A stretch of DNA of 64,000 bases. Source: an uncultured Aquimarina sp. Lineage in GTDB: Bacteria; Bacteroidota; Bacteroidia; Flavobacteriales; Flavobacteriaceae. The translations under genes were made by a program, and so were the position numbers. Below are positions 44,303-54,788 of the stretch, in pieces. The notes beneath the pieces are model-generated. The model was not told where the DNA came from and made no database searches. It saw nothing but the letters and a program-made list of their open reading frames with translations. Location: positions 17,411 through 81,410 of the forward strand of contig CANMML010000019.1 of assembly GCA_947499005.1 (NCBI GenBank), read 5' to 3'. Positions within the stretch are counted from its first letter, which is position 1. The number at the start of each line of letters is the position of its first letter.

Positions 44303-45118
44303 TTATACCGCTACATCATACTCACGAAGCGCATCATTTAATGAAGTCTTCTTATTTGTACTAGCTTTACGTTTTCCGATAATTAAAGCACAAGGAACGT
44401 TGTACTCACCAGCAGCAAACTTTTTAGGGTAGCTTCCTGGGATTACTACAGAACGAGCAGGTACAACACCTTTATAGATTATAGGTTCGTCACCTGTAAC
44501 ATCAATAATTTTAGTAGAACCTGTTAATACTACGTTAGCACCAAGTACAGCTTCCGTTTCAACACGACATCCTTCAACAACGATACAACGAGAACCGATA
44601 AATGCATTATCCTCGATAATTACAGGAGCAGCTTGTAATGGCTCTAGTACTCCACCGATACCAACACCACCACTTAAGTGAACGTTTTTACCGATTTGAG
44701 CACAACTACCAACGGTTGCCCAGGTGTCAACCATAGTACCTTCGTCTACATAAGCACCAATGTTAACATAACTTGGCATTAAGATAGTACCCGGAGAAAT
44801 GTATGATCCTTGACGTGCAGAAGCACCAGGAACAACACGAACCCCTTTAGCTTCGTAATCTTTCTTTAATGGCATTTTGTCGTGGTATTCGAAAATACCA
44901 GCTTCTAATGTTTCCATTTTTTGAATAGGGAAATAAAGTACAACACCTTTCTTTACCCATTCGTTTACTTGCCATCCTCCTTCAATAGGTTCGGCAACAC
45001 GAAGTTTTCCTTCATCTAATAATGCAATAACTTCACGAATTGCATCTTGAGTAGCTTGTTCTTTTAATAACTCTCGGTTATCCCAAGCTTTTTCTATGGT
45101 CTCTCTTAATTGTTCCAT
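44303..45118 (-). CDS. dapD: 2,3,4,5-tetrahydropyridine-2,6-dicarboxylate N-succinyltransferase
   Basis: This enzyme uses succinyl-CoA in the succinylase branch of lysine and meso-diaminopimelate synthesis. 271 residues. The N-terminal helical domain (MEQLRETIEKAWDNRELL) is followed by a left-handed beta-helix of hexapeptide repeats: GAYVDEGTMVDTWATVGSCAQIGKNVHLSGGVGIGGVLEP, NAFIGSRCIVVEGCRVE. The C-terminal PCALIIGKRKAST is typical. It supplies precursor for peptidoglycan. Identification is secure. Confidence 0.96.
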   Translation of the reverse strand: MEQLRETIEKAWDNRELLKEQATQDAIREVIALLDEGKLRVAEPIEGGWQVNEWVKKGVVLYFPIQKMETLEAGIFEYHDKMPLKKDYEAKGVRVVPGASARQGSYISPGTILMPSYVNIGAYVDEGTMVDTWATVGSCAQIGKNVHLSGGVGIGGVLEPLQAAPVIIEDNAFIGSRCIVVEGCRVETEAVLGANVVLTGSTKIIDVTGDEPIIYKGVVPARSVVIPGSYPKKFAAGEYNVPCALIIGKRKASTNKKTSLNDALREYDVAV

Positions 45119-45176
45119 TTTATTTGCTTTCGCAAATAGCTTTAAGCCTTAAGCTTAAGCCATAAGCATGATTGAA

Positions 45177-45611
45177 TTATTCTTCTTCGTTAGTAGTATC
45201 TTCTGTAGGAGTTTCTTCTTCTTTGATAGCATCCTCTAAAAGATCACCTTTTTCTAGTAAATTATACCACTGAACGACCTTTTTTATATCACTAACGTAC
45301 ACGCGATCTTCATCATATTCAGGCAATACTTCACGAAATAGCTTTTCTAACTCGCCCTTCGAAGATTTGTGTCCGATAGTGGCCTTACCATCTTCTTTAT
45401 CATAAATAGCTTTGAATACTTCTCTCAATGGAATTTCTTCTCCATAAGTGTAAATAGCAATTTCATTAAGTACACTTACATTATTACGTAAGCTGATCGA
45501 TTGTTTTTTACCATCTAAAAGAGACTCGGCTAAAAAACCACCTCTAGTTTGTGCTAATAATTTATAAAGACCAGGTTTTCCAGAAACCGCAATAATTTTT
45601 TCTAAACTCAT
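45177..45611 (-). CDS. DUF5606 domain protein
   Basis: 144 residues, cytosolic. The start MSLEKIIAVSGKPGLYKLLAQTRGGFLAESLLDGKKQ is the signature of DUF5606, a Bacteroidota family usually next to def. The middle (EEIPLREVFKAIYDKEDG) and the tail (VYVSDIKKVVQWYNLLEKGDLL) are conserved as I recall; the last 20 residues are a Glu/Thr-rich extension. Function unknown. It lies between def and dapD on the same strand. Confidence 0.85.
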   Translation of the reverse strand: MSLEKIIAVSGKPGLYKLLAQTRGGFLAESLLDGKKQSISLRNNVSVLNEIAIYTYGEEIPLREVFKAIYDKEDGKATIGHKSSKGELEKLFREVLPEYDEDRVYVSDIKKVVQWYNLLEKGDLLEDAIKEEETPTEDTTNEEE

Positions 45612-45703
45612 ATTCTATTTTTAAAGCCTCGCAAAGATATAATTTTAGCCTGCAATGCAAGCAGTACATAAACTTCTCTTTTTATAGTTGAGGGGATTTT
45701 TTA

Positions 45704-46294
45704 TTAACGTCCTTTTTTAACTGCAGGAAAACGCATGCGATAGTCTGCATTAATTTTCCCTTTAGAGATATTAGTAAGCTTTCCTTTTAGGATTCTTTTT
45801 TTCAATCCAGATAGTTTATCCGTAAAAAGGACTCCTTCTATATGGTCATATTCATGTTGAATAACACGAGCCGCAAGACCATCAAAGGTTTCTGTAAACT
45901 CATTAAAGTTTTCGTCGAAATAATGAATTTTTATCGTTTCGTGTCTCCAAACATCTTCTCGAACATCAGGGATGGAAAGGCAGCCTTCATTAAAAGCCCA
46001 TTCCTCTCCAGTTTCTTCAAGAATGGTTGGGTTGATAAATGCTTTTTTGAATCCTTTTAATTGTTCAGCTTCAGCTTCTGTTAACTCATCATCATCAGCA
46101 AAAGGAGAAGCATCTACTAAAAATAGACGAATAGCACGTCCAATTTGTGGAGCAGCTAGGCCAACACCATGTGCATTATACATGGTTTCCCACATATTTT
46201 CAAGCAGTTTATCTAATTCAGGATAATCTTTATTTATTTCTTTTCCTACTTTTTTTAATACAGGATCACCGTAGGCAACGATTGGTAAAACCAT
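45704..46294 (-). CDS. def: Peptide deformylase
   Basis: This metalloenzyme removes the formyl group from nascent protein N-termini. The three family motifs are present: GVGLAAPQIG, EGCLSIPDV (Cys metal ligand) and QHEYDHIEG (two His ligands and catalytic Glu). 196 residues, with the insertion between motifs 1 and 2 (SPFADDDELTEAEAEQLKGF) common in Bacteroidota. Between ruvX and DUF5606 on the same strand. Identification is secure. Confidence 0.96.
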   Translation of the reverse strand: MVLPIVAYGDPVLKKVGKEINKDYPELDKLLENMWETMYNAHGVGLAAPQIGRAIRLFLVDASPFADDDELTEAEAEQLKGFKKAFINPTILEETGEEWAFNEGCLSIPDVREDVWRHETIKIHYFDENFNEFTETFDGLAARVIQHEYDHIEGVLFTDKLSGLKKRILKGKLTNISKGKINADYRMRFPAVKKGR

Positions 46295-46420
46295 AAAGTG
46301 TTTAAGGTTTAAAGTTCAAGGTTCAAAGTTACTGGTTTTTCAAGAAATTTTCATTCAGTAAAAATGTTTAAAACTTCATAAAATTAAGTAGCCTCTTAAG
46401 TTCTTTTTATTCTGAATTTT

Positions 46421-46834
46421 TTAACCTCTAGATTGCAAAAAGCTTTGGAGAATTAAAGTAGCACTAATTTTATCAATCAAACTTTTGTCTTTCCTTTTCT
46501 TTTTTGATATTCCAGATGCAATCATAGTGTCAAAAGCTAATTTTGAAGTAAAACGTTCATCTATTCGATGGATTTCTTGTTCAGGGAATTCTTTTTTGAG
46601 GACTTCAATAAAAGGCTTTATTTGAGTTTCAATATCCGATGCAACCCCGTGAAGCCGTTTAGGTTCTCCAATAATAAAAGCTTCTACTTTATTAAAAACC
46701 ATATAATCTTTTAAATAGGCTATTAATTTGGGAGTCTCGACAGTATCAAGCCCACTAGCGATTATTTGAAGGTCATCTGTAGCCGCAAGTCCTGTACGTT
46801 TACTTCCATAATCTATTGAAATTAATTGCCCCAC
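46421..46834 (-). CDS. ruvX: RuvX/YqgF Holliday junction resolvase-like / pre-16S nuclease
   Basis: An RNase H-fold nuclease implicated in 16S rRNA 5'-end maturation. The track starts at a TTG (46855) that lies inside the TACTTTTG promoter box (46853-46860 on the minus strand), so it cannot be the real start. The GTG at 46834 gives MGQLISIDYGSKRTGLAATD, which matches the family, and 137 residues. Other motifs: IIGEPKRLHG, IHRIDERFTS and SLIDKISATLILQSFL. The next gene downstream is def. Confidence 0.92.
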   Translation of the reverse strand: MGQLISIDYGSKRTGLAATDDLQIIASGLDTVETPKLIAYLKDYMVFNKVEAFIIGEPKRLHGVASDIETQIKPFIEVLKKEFPEQEIHRIDERFTSKLAFDTMIASGISKKKRKDKSLIDKISATLILQSFLQSRG

Positions 46835-46852
46835 TACATTGTTTTTAGAATG

Positions 46853-46860
46853 CAAAAGTA
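46853..46860 (-). promoter_or_regulatory. -7 box of ruvX
   Basis: TACTTTTG on the minus strand, with transcription expected near 46848; this decides against the TTG start at 46855 and for the GTG at 46834. Confidence 0.55.
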
Positions 46861-46941
46861 AGCATATTGTACATTTTGAGTTAAATAAATAGCTGTAGGC
46901 TTTGCATTTCTTTTATATTTAGTAAATCGTTCATTAATTGA

Positions 46942-48672
46942 ATGTTAAATAACCAACTTATGAAAGAATCAACTATAGAGGCTTTGTTCTCACAAGTGCC
47001 TGAAGGATTAGAAATTATTAAAATTGGAGATCCTTTGTATCATTATGCAAGAGTAATTTCCAATACCCGTTTTGGTCATATGCCGTCTTTGATTGCTTAT
47101 TGTGAAAAAGTAGAGCATGTTCAATTTTGTGTTCAATTTTGTGAAAAATATAGGCAAGAATTTAGAGTTCGCTCAGGAGGACATCAGCATGAAGGTATGT
47201 CATCCAAGGATGATGCTTTTATTATTGATTTGTCTAAAATGAATAAGATAACATATGATCATGAGAACAAAGGCAAAGCATGGATTCCTGTTGGGATGCA
47301 ATTAGGTAAAGTGTATGATGAATTAGAAACCATTGGGCGTATTATTCCTGGAGGAGGTTGTCAATCGGTAAATGTCGGAGGATTGACACAAGGAGGAGGT
47401 TGGGGTGTCTCTATTCGTAAATTTGGATTTACATGTGATGCAGTAATAGAATGTGAAATTGTTTTAGCTGGTGGTTCGGTAGTAAGGCCATCGAAAACGA
47501 CTAAAGACCCCAAACTAAAGGAACTTTTTTGGGCGCTCAAAGGTGGTGGTGGCGGTAATTTTGGAGTAGTGACTCGGTTTAAATTTAAGCTATCTAAGTT
47601 AGCTCCGGTAATGACTGTTTTTGGAATGGAATGGAAGGAGCCTCACTTAGTAAAGAAAGCACTAAAAATATGGACGTATTTGCATGCTTTACCTGTAGAG
47701 TCGGGTGGGCTGGATACTAATTTGTCGACTGCTTGTCGATTGATGGTAGCTAAGCCAAGTAAGGAAGACGAAAAAGAAATGCCAAAAGGAGATAAAAGTG
47801 TAGTGTATGCACGAATGGGAGGAATGTTTTATGGGAATGCAAAAGACTTAAAGAATCTTCTAAAAAAGCATTTTAAAGAAGAATTGATAGCAGATAAGTA
47901 TTTTACGAGCATTACCGAGAAGATAACAGGTAATGTAGATATTAGCCTTGGAGATGTCCCTTTACAAATTAACGGGGAAAGTGCAGCAAAAAGAGCAGTG
48001 AAAGCAGCTAGTGAAATTCAGCCATTGTCTTTGGCTAGTCATCAGAATGTAATTAATGATTTTCTGAATCCGATGACTTCATTAGATGAGTCTAAAAGTT
48101 CTTCTAAATGTTCAGATCGAGGATATGGTGTATTGCCAGGAGCTCCCAATTCGACATGCGATCGTCCACATCCGCATAAGATTTCCTCGAGTTTTCCAAA
48201 AGCAAAAAAAGAGGAAGATCATCATGCACTAGTTGATGCTATTTATAATTTTCTAGCAAAGACTTGTTTTTATAGTGATGTTGTTAGATATATGAGCTTT
48301 CATTGTTTAGGTGGTGCAGTACAAGAAAATGTAGAAAGGAGGGTGTTTGCTTATCATGACAAACCTTATCTGCTTCAAATACAATGTTGGTGGGATGATG
48401 CCTCAAATCTATTTGCGAATGAGAGTCGAAATAAAGAGTATGTAAAATGGGTAAAGGAGTTTAGGGAAGCTTTAGCAAAATATACTGAAGGTTCGTTTAT
48501 TAATTTTGTGGATTACTCATTGGTGGAAGACCCAGAAACCGAAAAAGGACGTTTAGATTTACTAGCAATTTACTACGGTTGGGAAAATTTAAATCGACTA
48601 AGGGCGGTGAAATCGGAATTTGATAAGAAACAGGTTTTTAAATTTAAAATGAGTATCCCCCCCTCATCGTAG
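46942..48672 (+). CDS. FAD-linked oxidoreductase of the berberine-bridge (BBE) type
   Basis: 576 residues, no signal peptide. The PCMH-type FAD domain has RSGGHQHEGMS with H81 and IIPGGGCQSVNVGGLTQGGGWG with C140, the pair that carries bicovalent FAD in BBE-like sugar oxidases. The C-terminal BBE motif is seen near FINFVDYSLVEDP ... AIYYGWENLNRLRAVKSEFD. An insertion of about 100 residues around 370-430 (SKSSSKCSDRGYGVLPG) is unusual. Bicovalent flavin proteins often oxidise oligosaccharides, so it could act on agar-derived sugars, but cytosolic location makes that uncertain. ATG 46942 or 46960 may be the start. Confidence 0.85.
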   Translation: MLNNQLMKESTIEALFSQVPEGLEIIKIGDPLYHYARVISNTRFGHMPSLIAYCEKVEHVQFCVQFCEKYRQEFRVRSGGHQHEGMSSKDDAFIIDLSKMNKITYDHENKGKAWIPVGMQLGKVYDELETIGRIIPGGGCQSVNVGGLTQGGGWGVSIRKFGFTCDAVIECEIVLAGGSVVRPSKTTKDPKLKELFWALKGGGGGNFGVVTRFKFKLSKLAPVMTVFGMEWKEPHLVKKALKIWTYLHALPVESGGLDTNLSTACRLMVAKPSKEDEKEMPKGDKSVVYARMGGMFYGNAKDLKNLLKKHFKEELIADKYFTSITEKITGNVDISLGDVPLQINGESAAKRAVKAASEIQPLSLASHQNVINDFLNPMTSLDESKSSSKCSDRGYGVLPGAPNSTCDRPHPHKISSSFPKAKKEEDHHALVDAIYNFLAKTCFYSDVVRYMSFHCLGGAVQENVERRVFAYHDKPYLLQIQCWWDDASNLFANESRNKEYVKWVKEFREALAKYTEGSFINFVDYSLVEDPETEKGRLDLLAIYYGWENLNRLRAVKSEFDKKQVFKFKMSIPPSS

Positions 48673-48701
48673 ATGGTCGAAATTTTAAATTTTATAAGAA
48701 G

Positions 48702-48735
48702 AAAAGCTATTTATCTTTACAGGGAAATAGCTTTT
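48702..48735 (+). terminator. Terminator of the BBE-type gene
   Basis: AAAAGCTATTT / AAATAGCTTTT arms with a 12-nt loop, then TTTATTTG. Confidence 0.85.
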
Positions 48736-48771
48736 TTATTTGAATTTGAAGTTGTCAATATTAGTTTTTGA

Positions 48772-50487
<1,716 letters not shown>

Positions 50488-50502
50488 TCTTACAATATTC
50501 TT

Positions 50503-52368
50503 ATGGAAGAAAAGCAGTTCGATGCTAAATCTATAATCGGCTATGTGCTATTAATTGCCATAGCCATTTGGTTTTTTTATGTAAATAAGCCAACAGAAGA
50601 AGAGTTAGCAGCAGAGAAAGCAAAACAAGAGCAAGTCGAAGCTACAAAGAATGTAGCGCAGGTAGCTCCAGTAATAGAAGCAGCACCAAAAGCAGCAGTA
50701 GATTCCTTAGGGAAAGTTGCCGCTTACAAACAATTGGGGTCTTTTGGATATTCACAAACCTTAGCTTCTGCAAATGGAGGAGAAACGATTCTTGAAAACG
50801 AAGTATTACGTTTAAAGATTAATAATAAAGGAGGTTATATTTCGGAGGCTAAATTGAAGAAGTATAACACTTACGATTCATTACCAGTTTACATCATTAA
50901 GGATGGAAAAAATGCATCGTTAGGATTAACGTTCAATACCCGTGATAATCGTGTGTTGGATACCAAAGAATTGTTTTTTGAACCTAGTTTGACTAAAGTT
51001 GGAGAGGATCAGCAATTGGCGATGCGTTTAAAAGTTTCGAGTACTCAGTATTTAGAATATGTCTATACGCTAAAGCCGAATGAATACATGCTCGATTTTG
51101 CAGTTCGATCTAATGGATTAGAGCAAGTTTTAGATACTTCGAGAGAGATTAATCTAAATTGGGAGTTAGAAGCGTTACGACATGCAAAAAGTAATTCCTT
51201 TGAGAATCGTTACACTAGATTGTATTATGAATATGAGGAAGGAAGAGATAATGATTTGGGAGTTGGAGATTTTAAAGAAAAAGAGGTAGAAGATGTTAGC
51301 TATGTAGCTTTCAAACAACACTTCTTTTCTTCTATCTTATTGACGAATACACATTTCGAAAAGGCTAAACTTACGTCGAAGAACTTAATAGAAGATGAAG
51401 ATTTAGATACTTTAAAATTAAAGAAGTTTACGCTTAAGACACCTTTAGTAGCTTCTTCAGGAAACTTAAACTATAATATGAATTGGTATTATGGTCCTAC
51501 AGATTATAATGTCTTAAATAGCTATGATAAAAATCTTGATGAGGTTGTCGATTTAGGTTGGGGAATTTTTGGAACGTTAAACAAATATGTTTTCATGCCA
51601 TTATTCAATTTCTTAGATGGCTTTTTACCAGCAGGAATTGCTATTATTTTGATGACTATTTTGGTTCGTTTGGCAATGTCTCCAATTAACTTCAAGCAAT
51701 ACCTATCTCAAGCCAAGATGAAAGTCTTACGTCCAGAGATCACAGAAGTAAATGAAAAGTACAAGGACAATGCCATGAAAAAGCAGCAAGAAACGATGGC
51801 GATCTATAGCAAAGCAGGGGTCAATCCGATGGCGGGTTGTATACCAGCTTTATTGCAAATGCCCGTTTTCTATGCTTTGTTTAGCTTTTTCCCAACAGCA
51901 ATACAGTTACGTCAAAAAGCTTTTATGTGGGTAGATGATTTATCTAGTTACGATATCATTGCAGATCTTCCATTTAAGATTCCTTTTTATGGAGATCATA
52001 TTAGTTTATTGCCTATCATAGCATCGATTGCGATGTTCTTTAATGTACAATTGACAAGTAGTCAAGCGATGCAACAGACACAGCAACCTGGTATGCCAAA
52101 CATGAAGTTTATGATGTACCTATCTCCGGTATTTTTATTATTCTTCTATAATAACTTTAGTTCGGGCTTATCATTATACTATTCGGTATCCTATATTATT
52201 ACTATTGGGATTATGTTAGTGATCAAGAATTTTATTTTGGATGAAGACAAAATTCATGCAGAAATAGAAAAGAATAAAAAGAAGCCAAAGAAAAAAAGTA
52301 AATTCAAGGAGCGTTTACAGCAGGCAATGCAAGAAGCTGAAAAACAACAAAAGACAAAGAAAAAATAG
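50503..52368 (+). CDS. yidC: Membrane protein insertase YidC
   Basis: It inserts proteins into the inner membrane, alone or with the Sec translocon. 621 residues. An N-terminal membrane helix (IIGYVLLIAIAIWFFYV) is followed by a large periplasmic domain and the conserved five-helix core: WGIFGTLNKYVFMPLFNFLDGFL, AGIAIILMTILVRLAMSPI (with the conserved Arg), NPMAGCIPALLQMPVFYALF and FSSGLSLYYSVSYI. The C-terminal tail is very basic (KNKKKPKKKSKFKER), suited to ribosome contact. Operon with pyrG. Identification is secure. Confidence 0.97.
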   Translation: MEEKQFDAKSIIGYVLLIAIAIWFFYVNKPTEEELAAEKAKQEQVEATKNVAQVAPVIEAAPKAAVDSLGKVAAYKQLGSFGYSQTLASANGGETILENEVLRLKINNKGGYISEAKLKKYNTYDSLPVYIIKDGKNASLGLTFNTRDNRVLDTKELFFEPSLTKVGEDQQLAMRLKVSSTQYLEYVYTLKPNEYMLDFAVRSNGLEQVLDTSREINLNWELEALRHAKSNSFENRYTRLYYEYEEGRDNDLGVGDFKEKEVEDVSYVAFKQHFFSSILLTNTHFEKAKLTSKNLIEDEDLDTLKLKKFTLKTPLVASSGNLNYNMNWYYGPTDYNVLNSYDKNLDEVVDLGWGIFGTLNKYVFMPLFNFLDGFLPAGIAIILMTILVRLAMSPINFKQYLSQAKMKVLRPEITEVNEKYKDNAMKKQQETMAIYSKAGVNPMAGCIPALLQMPVFYALFSFFPTAIQLRQKAFMWVDDLSSYDIIADLPFKIPFYGDHISLLPIIASIAMFFNVQLTSSQAMQQTQQPGMPNMKFMMYLSPVFLLFFYNNFSSGLSLYYSVSYIITIGIMLVIKNFILDEDKIHAEIEKNKKKPKKKSKFKERLQQAMQEAEKQQKTKKK

Positions 52369-52396
52369 AAGTAATGCTATTCTTGTAGCAAATAGT

Positions 52397-52436
52397 ATAA
52401 CCCCCGAACAATTTTGTTTGGGGGTTATTTTTTTAT
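52397..52436 (+). terminator. Terminator of pyrG-yidC
   Basis: ATAACCCCCGAACA / TGTTTGGGGGTTAT arms with T-run TTTTTTT following. Confidence 0.93.
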
Positions 52437-52460
52437 ATACTTGTGGGAAACGTTATAGTT

Positions 52461-53600
52461 ATGCTCAATGTAATATTCTATTTTTCTTTACTATTAATAA
52501 CCTATTCTAGTTTTAGTCAAAAACAAATACCTGTAAACGGTAAGTTTCATGAGCACTTTGATAATGGAAATATTAAGAGCGAAGCTGTTTATAAAGATGG
52601 TGTAAGGGTAGGTGTTTATAAAGAATATTATGAGAGTGGTAAGTTAAGTTCTCAAAAAATATTAAATCAAGAAGGAGTTTATACAGGAAGAGGGAGAGGT
52701 TTCTTTGAAAGTGGACAATTAAAATTTGAAGACAAACCCAAACCGAATGGAGATTTTGTCCAGACGGGTTATTATAAATCGGGTAAGAAACATTTCGAAG
52801 TAGATTATAAAAAACCAGAAGGGAAAAGTTGGTATATAAAAACAGGGCGCTATATAAAGTTTTACGAATCAGGACAATTGTATAGCAAAGGTCAATACAT
52901 AAGATGGGAAATGCGTGGGCTCTGGAATAGTTTTTACGAGACAGGAGAAAAAGCATGGGAGATAGATTATACCAATAAAGAAAAACACATAATCTATACG
53001 GAGTATTTCAAGAATGGAAATGTTAAAACAGAAGGTTTTGTGAGAGGAGTAGTTAAGGAAGGCATTGAATCTCGTTATGATATAAGTGGTAATTTAATTT
53101 GGAAAGGGAAATATGATAATGATCGTTTCCACGGTAAATGGGAAAAGATAAACCATGAAGGGAAAGTTGAGGGCTATATAAAATATGCAAAAGGAGAAAA
53201 AGTGACTTCTAAATTGGTAAATGAAGTCATTGTGCCTACTGATGTGCCTGTATTAACAATGGAAGAAGCAGCTATTTTTAAAGGATGCCAATGTATAGCT
53301 TTAAGAAGTGAAAGAAGAGCTTGTTTTTCAAAGAGACTTGATGATATTCTAATAAATAAGTTTAATACCAATATTGGAGTGTCTTTGGGACTTAAGGGGG
53401 CTCAACAGATTCAAACTAACTTTTCTGTAGATAAAGAAGGTAATATTATTGATATCAATGTAGATTCAGATTATGAGGACTTAAGACAGGAAGCGAAAAG
53501 GGTACTTAATTTAATACCTAAAATGGTTAGACCAGGAGTTCAATTTGGAAACCGAATAAAAATGACTTTTACAAAGCCAATTACATTCGTGATCGAATAG
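52461..53600 (+). CDS. Secreted MORN (YwqK-like) repeat protein with TonB-C-like end
   Basis: The track start is a GTG at 52443; the ATG at 52461 gives a clean signal peptide (MLNVIFYFSLLLITYSSFSQ) and 379 residues. Residues about 30-240 are MORN/YwqK repeats of the form GxYKEYYESGKLxSQ and FYESGQLYSKGQY. The last 100 residues (FKGCQCIALRSERRACFSKRLDDILINKF ... FSVDKEGNIIDINVDSDYEDLRQEAKRVLNLIPKM) resemble a TonB C-terminal domain with a Cys-rich lead-in. Such fusions occur in Bacteroidota; the role is unknown, possibly envelope signalling. Confidence 0.8.
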   Translation: MLNVIFYFSLLLITYSSFSQKQIPVNGKFHEHFDNGNIKSEAVYKDGVRVGVYKEYYESGKLSSQKILNQEGVYTGRGRGFFESGQLKFEDKPKPNGDFVQTGYYKSGKKHFEVDYKKPEGKSWYIKTGRYIKFYESGQLYSKGQYIRWEMRGLWNSFYETGEKAWEIDYTNKEKHIIYTEYFKNGNVKTEGFVRGVVKEGIESRYDISGNLIWKGKYDNDRFHGKWEKINHEGKVEGYIKYAKGEKVTSKLVNEVIVPTDVPVLTMEEAAIFKGCQCIALRSERRACFSKRLDDILINKFNTNIGVSLGLKGAQQIQTNFSVDKEGNIIDINVDSDYEDLRQEAKRVLNLIPKMVRPGVQFGNRIKMTFTKPITFVIE

Positions 53601-53630
53601 TAAATGCTTTTATAAAATGTAAAAAGAAAA

Positions 53631-53656
53631 CCCTTTAATCCAAGAGGACTAAAGGG
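53631..53656 (-). terminator. Terminator of the fasciclin gene
   Basis: CCCTTTAATCC / GGACTAAAGGG arms (one G-T pair); on the minus strand a T-rich tract (TTTTCTTTTT) follows. Confidence 0.8.
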
Positions 53657-53712
53657 AAATCAAATCAGGGTAATCGAACTCTAATGAGTTTTTTTATTAG
53701 GCTTTCTTTCCT

Positions 53713-54732
53713 TTAAGGAACTAAAACACTTTCAATAACATGGATAACACCATTCCATGCTTGTACATCTACTGCGATAATATCGATGTCCATTGTTCCA
53801 TTTCCAGAAGTAATTTTGGCAGGATTGTTATCATTTCCTGGTAAGTTGATTGTGATGTCTCCGTTTAGTGTAGTTGTAGAGATTCCATCGGTTAAATCGC
53901 CAGAAACAATATTAGCCCCAGAAATTACATGATGTAATAAGATATCTGTTAGAGGAGCTTCAGCAGGTATAGGGTCTACCATTGAAAACGCATCATTATT
54001 AGGAGCGAAAACCGTAAAAGGAGGATCAATATCATCACTATTATCGCCCATTGTACGTCCTAGGATACTAGCAAAGTCTGTAGCAGGAGTTAATGAGGTT
54101 AATGCACTTACTAACGTAGAAAAGTTTGGGTCAGCAGTGGCAAATGTTACTATAGTTGGCAAACCAATTACTTCTTCTATGGCATGAATGATTCCATTAT
54201 TGGCATCGAAAGCATCAGGAGTGGTTACCGTCACTCCGCCATTGATAACAACATTATTATCAATTACGGCGTAGTATGTAGAAAGATTTGGGATATCTCC
54301 AGTAAAGTCGGCAGGTCCTGTTGCTGCATTTTTAACATAAGCAGGAGCACTTGCAATGACAGCATCTGCTTTTAATTCAGCTCCAGATATAACATGATTT
54401 AATAATATGTTTCTAACCAAGGCGATCTCCTCATCGGTGTCTATGTCGGCAAGTCCATTAGTGAAGCCGTTTGCAGTCAAAAAAGAACTCAAAGCATCAT
54501 TATTAGGAGCAAAGACTGTATATTGGGTGTTCGTATTATTTAATATATCGTCAAGTCCAGTAGCTTGAAGAGCGGCGGCAAGCAAACTATAATTTTCGTT
54601 AGTAGCTACAAAATTGGTTATGGTTATTCCGGTATTGTTATTCCCTAAACTATCGGTGTTGTCATCATCAGAGCAGGATGCGAAAAGTAATGCACATAGA
54701 GTAATTGGTAAGATTTTTGATAAAAGTTTCAT
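53713..54732 (-). CDS. Lipoprotein with two fasciclin (FAS1) domains
   Basis: 339 residues. Lipoprotein signal LCALLFASCSDDD. Two FAS1 domains (about 35-190 and 195-339) show the paired conserved motifs TQYTVFAPNNDALSSFL / FTVFAPNNDAFSMVD and LLNHVISGAEL / LLHHVISGANI, each followed by a GVIHVIE or GIIHAIE motif. FAS1 proteins mediate cell-surface adhesion or matrix attachment. It is flanked by two MORN-repeat genes on the other strand. Family secure; the ligand is unknown. Confidence 0.93.
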   Translation of the reverse strand: MKLLSKILPITLCALLFASCSDDDNTDSLGNNNTGITITNFVATNENYSLLAAALQATGLDDILNNTNTQYTVFAPNNDALSSFLTANGFTNGLADIDTDEEIALVRNILLNHVISGAELKADAVIASAPAYVKNAATGPADFTGDIPNLSTYYAVIDNNVVINGGVTVTTPDAFDANNGIIHAIEEVIGLPTIVTFATADPNFSTLVSALTSLTPATDFASILGRTMGDNSDDIDPPFTVFAPNNDAFSMVDPIPAEAPLTDILLHHVISGANIVSGDLTDGISTTTLNGDITINLPGNDNNPAKITSGNGTMDIDIIAVDVQAWNGVIHVIESVLVP

Positions 54733-54788
54733 GATTTATTATTTTTAATGTTACATATAAGTAACGCTTAAGTTTTGTTTATCTATTT

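Noticed and set aside
46295-46340. Direct repeats of the type GGTTTAAAGTTCAAGGTTCAAAG before def
   Set aside because: Short low-complexity tract common in flavobacterial intergenic DNA; no structure or boundary to support a feature.
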